From NCBI GenBank assembly GCA_028564705.1, contig JAPXFQ010002840.1:2402102-2466101 (forward strand): a stretch of 64,000 nt of DNA, in the 5' to 3' direction. A model generated the notes under the pieces. It worked only from the letters and a program-made list of their open reading frames with translations, was not told the origin of the DNA and searched no databases. The translations under genes were made by a program, and so were the position numbers. Shown here piece by piece: positions 54,135 to 64,000 of the stretch. Every line of letters starts with the position of its first letter. Position 1 is the first letter of the stretch. Source of the DNA: Apricaphanius iberus. Lineage: Eukaryota; Chordata; Actinopteri; Cyprinodontiformes; Aphaniidae.

Positions 54135-55468
54135 GAATTTTTAGCACCAATTTATTTATTTTTTTACATCCAATTTTTAACACTGCATTTTTTTGCTTAT
54201 GACATTTTTTAACATTTTTCCAAAAATTCAACATCTCAAAAAATTAAATGTAAAAAAATTAAATGTCTAAAAAAAATTCAATGTAAAAAGATTCAATGTC
54301 TAAAAAAAAATTCAATGTAAAAAGATTCAATGTCTAAAAAAGATTCAATGTAAAAAGATTCAATGTCTAAAAAAAATTCAATGTAAAAACATCTGGAGTA
54401 ACAAAGAAACAGCAATCAATTCCTGTATCAATCATCTAACGTCAAGCTAATGCTGAAACAGGAAGGTGGCGAAGTTCAAGTAAGCTCCGGTCAGCGCTCA
54501 GGTCACAAGTATTTTAAACCTCAGTAAGTATCTGCAGTTACTGCCTTCCTTCCTTTTCTGTGATTGGATATAACTTCTCTCACATGATTGGCTATTTCTT
54601 TTAGGGACTAGTCCCACCTTTTCTTGCCTCTGATTGGCTACAAGAATTGCCGGCCATCCCAGATTTACCACTATTTGTATTCTAGCAGCCACGTGATTTC
54701 TGAGCTGATAGGTGTACAACCTGCAGCTGTTGCACATCACAAGACACCATTGGGGGGAAGAAAGTCTCTCATCCCATATGAGAGCACACACTGATAAGAG
54801 TGCTATATAGACTTGTTTTGGTTCTGTTGGTGGAAGGACTAATAATTCAAAACCAACCCCCTATACAATTGATGTGACGTTTTGTAGTCGCTGGAGAGAC
54901 TTTCTAGCCAATCAGAGGCAAGAAAAGGCGGGACTAGCCCCTAAAAGGAAGCCAATCATGCGAGAAAATATCTATCCAATCAGACGCGAGGAAGGAACTG
55001 CCAATACTTACTGATGATTGAGATACTCGTGACTGGAGCACTGATCAGAGTTTACTTGAACTTCACCGCTTTTCTGTTTTGCTGTTATATGGCCAATGGT
55101 GCATAATTTGATTGGCTGGACGGTGGATGATTTGATACAGGGATCGATAGCTTCTCCTTGGTTACCCCAGATGTTGACTCTGAATATTTTTACATTGAAT
55201 TTTTTAAGACATCGAATTTTTTTACATTGAAGATTTTTAGGTATTGAAATTTTTGGATGTCGAATTTTTCTGCACTGAATTTTTTTCAGACATCGAATCT
55301 TTTAACATTGAATTTTTTTAGACATTGAATTTTTTTACATTGAATTTTTTGAAACCTTGAAAAAAATGTCGAGCAAAAAATTCAGTGCAAGAATTCAAAG
55401 TGTGATTTAGATGCAAAAAAAAAATTGTGTTAAAAATTGGATGTAAAAAAAACTGGCACTAAAAATTC
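54135..55468. mobile_element. Large fold-back (snap-back) element
   Basis: The left end gaatttttagcacca and the reverse complement of the right end (gaatttttagtgcca) match, and the inverted pairing continues: acatccaatttttaacac occurs in both arms. Each arm then has tandem TTCAATG-type repeats (54250-54388; complement catt-gaatttttt at 55170-55350), and an inner pair (54522-54656 with 54893-55015) built around ctgattggct/agccaatcag motifs. The loop is about 54660-54890. No coding sequence and no clear target duplication. Total about 1.33 kb. The superfamily is unknown to me. Confidence 0.75.
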
Positions 55469-56460
55469 TAAACAGTGTGCCGCTTTTGAAATTCTTGACC
55501 ATAAATAATTAAGAAATTGCACTGCTATGGTTTTAGTAGGGATTCTGTTGCATGAATTAATAGTTATCTTAACAATAGAAAATATTGTGTATATTTTAAT
55601 GGAAGTTTCTCAGAAATGAGGGTTATGAGTTGTGGAGTGCCACAGGGGAGTTGTTTAGGGCCACTTTTATTTTCAATATTTACTAATGATTTACCTTTAA
55701 TTTTAAACAATGCTTTCATTACTATGTACGCAGATGGTTCAACCATACATTCAGCAGTATATGTCAAGAGAGCTTGAAGAGACTCTTAATTAAGAGCTAG
55801 TGTGTATTAGGAGATGGGTTAACATACAGTAAATAATTTGTTACTTAATATAGAAAAAACAAAATGTATTGTATTGTGCTCTAAGAGGGGAGGGAGAGTA
55901 GAGCCAAGACTGCAATTAAAACTAGATGATATAGAAATGGATCACAGAAATTAAGTTACTTGGTGTATTGACAGCCATGTGTCTTGGACAAATCAGATTG
56001 ATGAAATGCTGAAGAAAATGGGTAGAGAGGTGGCTGCAATTAAATATTGTAAAACATATTTACCAGGACACCTGATTAAAAAATTAAAGCAAGCTTTAGT
56101 TCTCTCTCTCTGCTAGATTACTGTACAGTTATATGGTCCAACACATCTGAATATAATCTTAACCGATTACAGGTTGCTCAAAACAAAGCTGCCAGTTTTG
56201 TGCTTAATTGTTCATACAGAACTAGAGTTTGTGATAAGGAAGATTTCTCCTGCCTGCTTATAGACAGGAGCTGGACAGAGAACATTGCACTACAGGGCCA
56301 TGTTAGCATGGAATTCCTTACCTAGTTTTTTGGTCAGTGAGGCCAGTAAGATGGTTTTCAAAATTAAATTGAAATTGTATTTATTTACACAAGTTATTTT
56401 ATGACTTTTTCTTTCGTTTTTTTTTTCTTTTTGTTTAAAAAGGTGCTATATAAGTAAATG
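55469..56460 (+). pseudogene. LINE reverse transcriptase relic
   Basis: Interrupted frames carry FEILDHK (RT motif A), SCGVPQGSCLGPLLFSIFTN (motif B), NNAFITMYADGSTIH (catalytic YADD changed to YADG) and later LLNIEKTKCIVLCSKRGG, LDYCTVIW and LQVAQNKAASFVL. This order is typical of CR1/L2/Rex1-like LINEs. Many stops and shifts. The 3' end has aggtgctatataagtaaatg. The fold-back element ends directly upstream. Confidence 0.75.
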
Positions 56461-57211
56461 AAAAATACATTTGTGTAACGCGTTTCCTGAATGTGGATCA
56501 TACCATTTCTCTTTGACCCCCTACGTATACATGGGTCCTTAGTTCATGAGTTTGATCAAAATTTTAACCAACTTAAATAAAGTAATATTTCCAAGTCCTC
56601 TTTTACTAAATGTCTTTGTTGTATAAATGTATGCTTATTTTGTAAAAAGTGATATGTTAATTATGACCTTGACCAAAGGAAGAACAGCACTCATATGTAT
56701 ATATATGAGATAGCTGATTGTTGGATCAATAAACCACAGCGCACAACATAAAATGCAAACAATATTACTGATGGCCATAAGACTCTGTAGCAGAAAATGC
56801 TCAGAAGCAACACATACTTGTCACTCATGGGGTGCCATAAAGTATTATTTATTTAACCTCTTAGCCTGGGGCCACAGCCTGTAAGACAAAGCTGCTTTGT
56901 TTCAAATGGGCCACTTGCAGAATTCAACAACAGTCCTTTAAAGTGTCAAATCCTGAGTATCCGAGTAAACACTAAGGGGTCTGACCTCATCTTAGCAGGG
57001 AGTTGAAGAGGTCACAATAGACAGGGTGGCGGAGTCTAATCTCACAAATGATAAGACGCAGATTACAGCGACATCTCTCAGGGAGAATTTCTCTGACCTT
57101 TAAACTCTTTAGATTTAGGCCAGGGACCACTCAACATTATCATGATGTACAGGGTCTATGGGTTATAATCTATGTTGCAATAAATGCTTCAAATAAATAT
57201 GAATTTAAGTG
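56461..57211. other. Unassigned stretch
   Basis: Short at-repeats near 56696-56708. No element ends, RNA genes or coding regions recognised. Confidence 0.4.
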
Positions 57212-57216
57212 CATGT

Positions 57217-57503
57217 TGTCACGCGTATGATGCTGCATGGAGGACAAAGGACCCAGGCGCAGAAGCAGAGTTCCTGGTGAGCTGATAATTTATTAAGTGT
57301 GCAGCAACATAAGACGAGACGATACACACAAAGGTACGACAATGATGCAGCGAGGACTGAAGCGCTCGCTGGATCTTAAGTAAGGGGAGACAAGGAGGAA
57401 CACAGGTGCAAACAATAGGAGGTGAGGAGGTTCAGACAGGACAACACAGGTGCAGATGATGATGAGGGACACATATGGGATGAGGAGAGTGAGAATCCTG
57501 ACA
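57217..57503 (-). mobile_element. Solo LTR, 5-bp target duplication
   Basis: The 287-bp block starts tgtcacgcg and ends tcctgaca (tgtca...tgaca) and is flanked by catgt at 57212-57216 and 57504-57508. On the minus strand it contains aataaa (ttaataaattatcagctc) about 70 bases before its end, and a leader typical of retrotransposon LTRs. A 5-bp duplication fits Ty3/gypsy-type integration. No internal part remains, so it is a recombination product. Confidence 0.88.
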
Positions 57504-57508
57504 CATGT

Positions 57509-60500
57509 TGAGTTTTTTTAAATAAACACTACCATCTGTTAATGTGGGCAAAGTAATGCTGTTCCCATCAAAAGGTCAACAACAGGGTTATGAAACAGTC
57601 TCTTCTAACAACCATGGCATCATTTCTCACTTGTCAGTGTAAAACTATGCCTCATGGGTGTAACTTTAAACGCTGGCTTCCTATGGCCTTCAGATAGGAC
57701 ATCACAGCTCACAAGTGTGCTTAGGGACTCATCCTCAAAAAGACAGCTCGCTGTCATTCCTCTGTTGACCCCCTTCCCTTGCTGAGACAAATGCATTTAT
57801 CACTATGAGAAGTGTGAGGATAAAGACAAGTATTTTCTGTCAGGCACTCATTTACCCTTCCCATACCTCTTGTGAAATGATCCAACACTGTTATAGTCAA
57901 ACAAATGACTCCACGTGGTGTCACAGCTGAGCCGAAGCCTGGGCTCGGATAGGACTCAATAGTTGATGCTGTGAAATGCAATCAGTTCATAGATTTGGCA
58001 CTGCTCTGCTACAACCAAGGAAACTATGTGGTTTTGCCTTTCATGTAATCTGTATATGTTCTTTTTTTTTTCCTTTTTAAAAGGTGGCGGACACTTAATT
58101 TGAGTTTAAAAAACTGAACGAAGAAGAAAAAGAAATGGAATATTATGAAACAAAGGCAAGACCATTTTTTTTATTTTATTTTTTTTTTATATCCCAAAAC
58201 ATTATAGTGAGACCAAATCGCTAGTCTAAATTAGGATTTAGACCAATTTAGATATGTTTTACAAGTGCAGTGTTTTGTTAAAGTCTTCACACCCCTTGTG
58301 AACTTAAACATTTTTCACATTTCCTATTTTTCTATATGTTTTGAAAAAACTATATTTAAAGTTTTTTCACTTTTTGTCTTTTTCAAATTTTCATCTTTTT
58401 TTTCAAAGCCACCATTTTTGCAGTGCTGCTGCTTTTCGGCTTCATTCCTCTTACACTGATTTCACGTCAATCAAAAGCAAATTTAAATTTTTATATCAAA
58501 ATAAACCTTATACAAAGTTATAATAGGGGATTTTGAGTTTCATTAAAAAAAATTTCACTTACAATTTTTGTTTCACATAGAATACAAAAATTTTGTTTAC
58601 ATTTATTCCAAGTTTTATTATTTTCAGTGCCAATATTTTTCTTTTCTGTTTAATTTTTAGCTGGCGTCATTCTGATGCCATAGTTCGGGCATTGAAGATT
58701 AATAAAAACATATGATGTAAAATTTTGTATTTTCCTGAAGAAATTGAAGTATCTATAATACTATTTATATTTTTTCAAGATATCTCATCTCTTTTCACCT
58801 TTGAGACACTCCCTGACCCTGCTTTTTTATTGTGGTAATAAAGATTTCTTCTAAACATGTGGGAAGCAGTAAAGTTCTGCACAGAAAGAGAATTGTGTTT
58901 ATTCCTAGCATGAACTACAAAGAAGGGACGTAAATTACATTCATATTGTAAACATGATACATTGGCATGTATTAAAGGGACTATAAGGAAGTTTGAAATT
59001 TTGTGCTCGTGATTGCTCCATCAGGCCAAACGAATAACTGCAGCCTTAACGGTAAGCTCGTGCACGAGGCATGCATGTTGTACGTGCACTCGCAAGCGAT
59101 CATTAACAGCTGAGTCAGTCAGCTACATAAAATTTACAGATTTGCACTCATAACTTCGACTGAGGTAATAAATGTGATCCAAGATATTTAGACCAAATCA
59201 GTTTTAGTTTATTTCTAGGATGTGATACGTGGACATAATTGTAAGAAAGTGAATCAAGTAAGAAGCCAAATAATAAAGATAAATGAATAAATCACGTTTG
59301 AAGGATGAAGAAAATACTCATAAACTTTGTATGCATAAACTAAATAATCCCACGGGTAGCTAATAATTTTACTAGAAAAACCTTAATTATTTTTATAATA
59401 TTCAATAGGCAAAAAAGGTTACTCACATTGCATTATGGTATTGGGTGGCATGAAACCTATATTTTACGTCTTTGGAGGAGGCAAAACAGATGATTCACTC
59501 TTGCTTTGTGGTGGACTGTACAGTCAGTTGTGGGCCTGAGTGTAATGTTTTATACTGTATTTCCCATCATTTTCCCTCTTTTGACCCTTCCTAAAGAACA
59601 ATCAATATTTTCCTGTTTTTCCGTGACCCAAACAAGAGCTGACTCTGCAAAATACCTCTAAAACAATCTTAAAAGTATAATTTAAAGGTATAGTAACTAA
59701 AACACCTTAATCAAACATTAGTAATCAATTACTTTTTACAGATCCATCAGATAACCATTTAGCTTAACAATGTAAAAATACAGAAACATAAAAACAAAAC
59801 AATTTACAATGGGTTTTGTCAAATTTTTTTCCCACAATCTTTCATACATTTTCATTGTCTGTATTCATCCTTTTGCGTCCAGGTGAACTCTTCAGAACAC
59901 AGGTGTAGACTAACCTGGTCCTTCTCAGTCAGAAGGGATTATTCTGCCTGTAAATGTGAACTGAGTTTTTTTGTTCCTTATTTCTTGAAACCTGTTGCTT
60001 CTTGGTCCAGTGAGCTCATCGAATAATCACTTTAAATCTCCAACCACTTCACCAGTGGTCGGCAAGAATTCATGGCAAAGAGCATTCATTATGTGCTGTG
60101 TTTAAGCTGTTGACGCACCTGTTTGTCCATCATCCTCCACATTGTTTTGATCCAAACTGCCTGGAGCCGACCAATTTGCTGTTTATAATGTGTCAGAAAG
60201 GTATTTCATTCTCCACAAAGAATGAAGAAGAGTAATCTCCAAAGTGTCTGTGAATGAGCTCAAAGAACTACAAAAATACATGTATGACTTCTAATCTAAT
60301 TATATAAGTTGGGGTTAATGATTATCCAATTCCTAAAACATCTGAAAACAAAAAGTAAGATCAGCAAAAACCAAAAAGAATTGTGTAGGTATCATCCTCT
60401 AAGCAAACCAGAAGGTTCTAATTTACTTCAGTAAAACACACCATTCTGTTAAATCAGAAAAAAATAAGTTATAATTGCAAGCAAACAAAACATTAATCTC

Positions 60501-60937
60501 ATCCATTCCCCATTCTTTACCTTCAACACAATTAGTAATAATAATAGTAATAATTTATCTTATGATTTTAGTGCTAGTATGACTAGCACTAGAAAACCTA
60601 AAAAGAATCCCAAGTTAGCCAAGCTCCTGTTTACAACACAGAGCAAAACACAAAATTTTAGTAACACAAAAATTAATATCATGCTATTTGATGCCAGGAT
60701 TCTCAACAGAATAGTTTATTTTTATTTTTATCAGCCCTCTGAACAGTCTGTAAGGCCTATAACATTAGCTATATATGCAGAAATAGCATATTTCATGATA
60801 TGCGTAAAACTAATCTTGCCAAGCAGTTAACCTGAATTTTTATATTTCAGCAGTCAGACCCTTTAAACTTGCCAGGAATGAATTAACAAAACTAGTAAAC
60901 CTATAATTTAGAGTTTCCAAACTCCACATAATCTTAC
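57509..60937. other. Mostly unassigned AT-rich stretch
   Basis: At about 58266-58325 cagtgttttgttaaagtctt followed by cacaccccttgtgaac resembles a Tc1-like terminus without partner. At about 58973 attaaagggactataaggaa looks like a TTAA-type transposon end, also single. No convincing coding regions. Confidence 0.4.
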
Positions 60938-61080
60938 CAAGCCCGGCCCATGGGAAAATATAATCCCTTTTCTGTCCATCACTCCATAGCTTGTGCTCTG
61001 GTGAAACGTTAAAATGTCCAGATACGGTAATTTGGAGCAGTGGCAGTGCACTTCCTCCTCCTCCGGTTCTTGATTCTCTA
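60938..61080 (-). other. Possible host coding exon, unidentified
   Basis: On the minus strand a strong acceptor (ttcttttctttgtccgcag) ends at 61081 and a good donor (ttg|gtaagatt) begins at 60937. The 143 bases between are open in two frames; one gives ENQEPEEEEVHCHCSKLPYL and GVMDRKGIIFSHGPGL. The region is not obviously repetitive. I do not recognise the protein. Neighbouring exons were not found in the window. Confidence 0.3.
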
Positions 61081-61297
61081 CTGCGGACAAAGAAAAGAAT
61101 GCTCTTTAAATTCAGCAAGTCCTCCTGCCTGTCCAGGTCAAAGGCAGATATGAACAGATATCCACAGAGAAGCAGATGATCGTCAATAGGGCAAGTTCCC
61201 CTTACGTCCACAGTCTCAGAATGGAGCACACGTCCTGTGGCTTTGGAGTGAGTCAGAACAAAGGACACATAACTACATTGATCATAGATATGTATAC

Positions 61298-62077
61298 AGG
61301 CTCCCAGGGTTGGTTTGTGAAGCAGACAATTTGTATATCTTTAAAACTAGGCTTACAACTTTCCTCTTTGACAAAGCTTACAGTAGACAGGTAGCTAGGA
61401 AGAGACAGGTTAATGTTAGTAGCCAGGTAGAGTGTCAAAAGCTAGGAAGGGATATGAATAGGTAGAGTAACTAGGTAGAGATAGATTAATGTAAGCCAAG
61501 TAGAGAGTGTTAGTAGCTAGGTCTCCTAGTAGCTAGGAGACAGGTTAATGTTAGTAACTATGCTGCTTTAGGCTAGGCTGTTGGAGGACATTATTAGGGT
61601 CTGTTCCTACTTTCTCTCCTACTTCTCCCGAACTGCATGATGTGCTGTCAATTCAAGCACTAACCTGTTTTCTATTATAGTAGGTGCTCCGGATTAGCCC
61701 TGCTTGACGACCCTGACTAAGATGGCATTGCAGTGACGGAAAGTTCTCCACGTCCTACAACAAACTTCTGCATCAGTTCTGTTGCTCTTTCTGTGTCTCT
61801 GTTCTCTTTCCTCCAAACCACAGACGGTCTCGGCAGATGACCGCTTGTGCTGAGCCTGGTTCTGCCGGAGGTTTCTTCCTGTTAAAAGGGAGTTTTTCCT
61901 TTCCACTGTCGCTTCGTGCTTGCTCAGTGTGAGGGGTTGTTGAGAATTACACGATGCAATCTTTTGTGGTTCTCTAATTTCTACATTAAACATTGTATTG
62001 TAATAACTCCTCTTGTAAAGTGCCTTGAGATGACATCTGTTGTGAAACAGTGCTATATAAATAAACTGAATTGAATT
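61298..62077 (+). mobile_element. L2/Maui-like LINE 3' end, uninterrupted copy
   Basis: It starts in the last codons of the ORF (degraded, with an internal deletion) and contains the whole 3' UTR with taatgttagtagc repeats, the ggtttcttcctgttaaaagg block and the gaattgaattg tail. It is collinear with 8440-10533 but lacks both the LTR-like and the Harbinger insertion, so it defines their empty sites. Confidence 0.88.
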
Positions 62078-64000
62078 GTGATATATTTCCCATGTCCCGG
62101 ATTTGGCAAAACATGACCAGATTTTTTCAAAACATTTTCAAACAAATATATCTGTGGTCTGATCTCAAATGTAATAAATTGATGCTGAAATACCAGGTTT
62201 AAACCTAAGTTACGTCAGTCTCCTGTCAATCTTATACTTAACCGTGGTGTAACTGAAAATCTTTTCCCACCCATTTAACTTCCTTCCTGGGCAATACATT
62301 TCCGTCTCAACAGTCTCCCAAATCCTTGAGGTGAGTAGAATATCTGAAAATTAATCAGTAAGATCAGAAGGCTCTATGTTTATGTCCTACAAAATGGTGT
62401 CTGAGAGCAAACATAACAATTCATAACATAATGTCTATTCCTCAGATATAAACTGCATCGATACCATTCACTAATTCTTTTCTTCAAAGTTTAGTGGTCT
62501 GTTCACAAAGTAAATAGATAAATAGAATAAAATAAAAAAAATAAAAAAGGCTGGATTTTTCTGTTAGATACTGCTAAAGCACCACTAAAACATTGCAATA
62601 ACAAAAATAAAGGCAATAACCATCTGCAAAGGTTCTATCCCCTTTTTTCTGTCCCTCTTGTAAACATTCTCTATGGAAAAGTGGCTCTCCTGGTTTCGCT
62701 TCACTGAGGTTGAGACGAATAGCTCATATTGAACTAAACCCCTTTGAAATTCAGACTTCACACCACTTTTCCCAGACTCTGTCCCTATAATCAATTAATA
62801 ATTTCTGCTACTATAATTATGCTACTTACAGTGAGATAAAGATGTCCAACTAGGTTTCTCTTCTATTTTAACTGCTGTTGGTGTCGTCAAGGTTACCTGT
62901 GATGCTCCTTCCACCTGAGCAATGACCAGCAAAGATCCAGTCTCCAACTCCCCCTGTTTTCAGACTGTATCCAAAGTAATAGAGCATCATTTGTCACTTC
63001 AGTACACTGGATCTCTATCAAGCAAGCTCAGACAGAAAAAAAATATTAATAATTATTAGTTTAAAACAAAATCAGAGAATAGTACTGACTGATAAACACA
63101 AAATAGTTTTAAAAAAATAGTCTTCAGTTTGCTATACTTCATATTCTATCCATATTTATAAAGAAAAATCCAAGATTTAAATCAATGACAAAACAGCTTC
63201 CCTATACATATTTCTGTGGGACTTTAAGACCATAGTGCAAAACAGGCATGTCTCATTCCCTGTGTGAAAGTAACCAGGTGGTTGCTTATTGTTAGAAATT
63301 GCCAAACCTAAAGTACTTGTTTTTTCTGAAAGTCTAATCTATATTTGAAAGTGACTTTTGTTTTATATGTTTCTTACAAACCCAAATGTGCTAACTGGCC
63401 CAAATATTCTGATTGTAAATAATAAAAACATTTCATACTTCAAAAACATCTGTCAGATTCTTTTAAATGAGTCAAACACAGTCAAACTAATTTTTGTAAC
63501 TAAAACTCCAGTTACTTCCTCTACATGGCAGTTTACCTTTTTTCTTAAATGTTTGTAACATGTATAATACTCCAATTTCCATTAATCAATAAAACTAAAA
63601 ATACAAAATCATTTCATAAACAAGCTTCAAAAGATAACATTTCTCTAAACAAAAGTTTTAAAATTAATTAAAACAAAACAACAAAAATCAGCATTTTACA
63701 GTCAATCCCAATTAGCCTCTCAGGCTTCTTTTTGTTGATCCAATGATAAACACCAAATTGAATTGAAGCTTCTAGAAATGTCAAATGAATGACCACTGAA
63801 TCATTTTGCTTTACCTCAGTTTCTCAATCAACATTCCCCAAATTTATCATTAATAAATAGCCTGCAGTTTTACAATTCCAGTCACGATCCACTTTAAAGT
63901 AAATATACATACAAGTTGAGAGAATTAAAAATAAAAAAATAAATTAAAATCTATATCAACTGTCAGCAACAAAGTCTTCACTAATGAAATGGTATATTAT
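62078..64000. other. Unassigned AT-rich stretch
   Basis: No recognisable transposon ends, RNA genes or coding regions. Pyrimidine-rich and A-rich runs are frequent. The open frame at 62585-62794 (-) has no recognised homology. Confidence 0.4.

Noticed and set aside
54250..54390. Regularly spaced ttcaatg repeats, considered as CRISPR-like
   Set aside because: Spacers are not unique, the locus is eukaryotic, and the repeats are an arm of a fold-back element.

Overview
The window reads as vertebrate nuclear DNA from a teleost fish, probably a spiny-rayed (percomorph) one, though the species cannot be named. The case rests on eukaryotic tRNA genes with internal promoters, the fish-typical L2/Maui-like LINE 3' end with its GAATTGAATT tail, Tc1-like transposons, PIF/Harbinger, CACTA-like and TTAA/TAA-flanked MITEs, an I-group LINE with an RNase H domain, and the common fish tRNA-like dispersed repeat. 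No complete host protein gene was recognised. Almost everything identifiable is mobile DNA, much of it nested, plus one tRNA cluster.

Layout. 1-2063 is mostly unassigned. 2064-5612 is a tandem duplication (offset about 1.81-1.83 kb) in which each unit carries tRNA-Met(CAT), tRNA-Arg(ACG) and, on the opposite strand, tRNA-Arg(CCT); in the second unit the last gene has anticodon CTT. 5613-10533 is one 5'-truncated L2-type LINE broken by three later insertions: an L1 fragment with 8-bp TSD, an LTR-like block and a Harbinger derivative with TAA TSD. A sibling 3' end at 61298-62077 lacks two of them and supplies the empty sites. 10841-15451 holds three MITEs and another L2-type 3' end. 19955-25070 is a Tc1-like relic split by a 301-bp MITE and by a 3.8-kb LTR retrotransposon with near-identical LTRs, a gag ORF and an integrase tail but no protease, RT or RNase H. 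25510-28735 is a LINE whose long ORF hides an endonuclease deletion. 29570-34612 is a decayed I-group LINE with zinc-knuckle ORF1 and RNase H.

39031-53134 is best explained as one very large (about 14 kb) decayed CACTA/EnSpm-like DNA transposon. It contains, on the minus strand, a multi-exon gene with a TNP2-like transposase, and it has itself been colonised by a TTAA-flanked MITE (inside an exon), a TAA-flanked MITE, a Harbinger-like fragment and a full-length, nearly intact L1-type LINE (47718-52839, 13-bp TSD). 54135-55468 is a large fold-back element next to a LINE RT relic, followed by a solo LTR with a CATGT TSD (57217-57503). The remainder to 64000 is AT-rich and mostly unassigned, apart from a possible host exon near 61 kb.

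The elements do not work together as a pathway. Their value is stratigraphic: target-site duplications and empty sites give the order of insertion, and the tRNA cluster shows duplication followed by divergence of an anticodon. All family assignments are from recognition of protein motifs and terminal sequences by eye; no database search was run.
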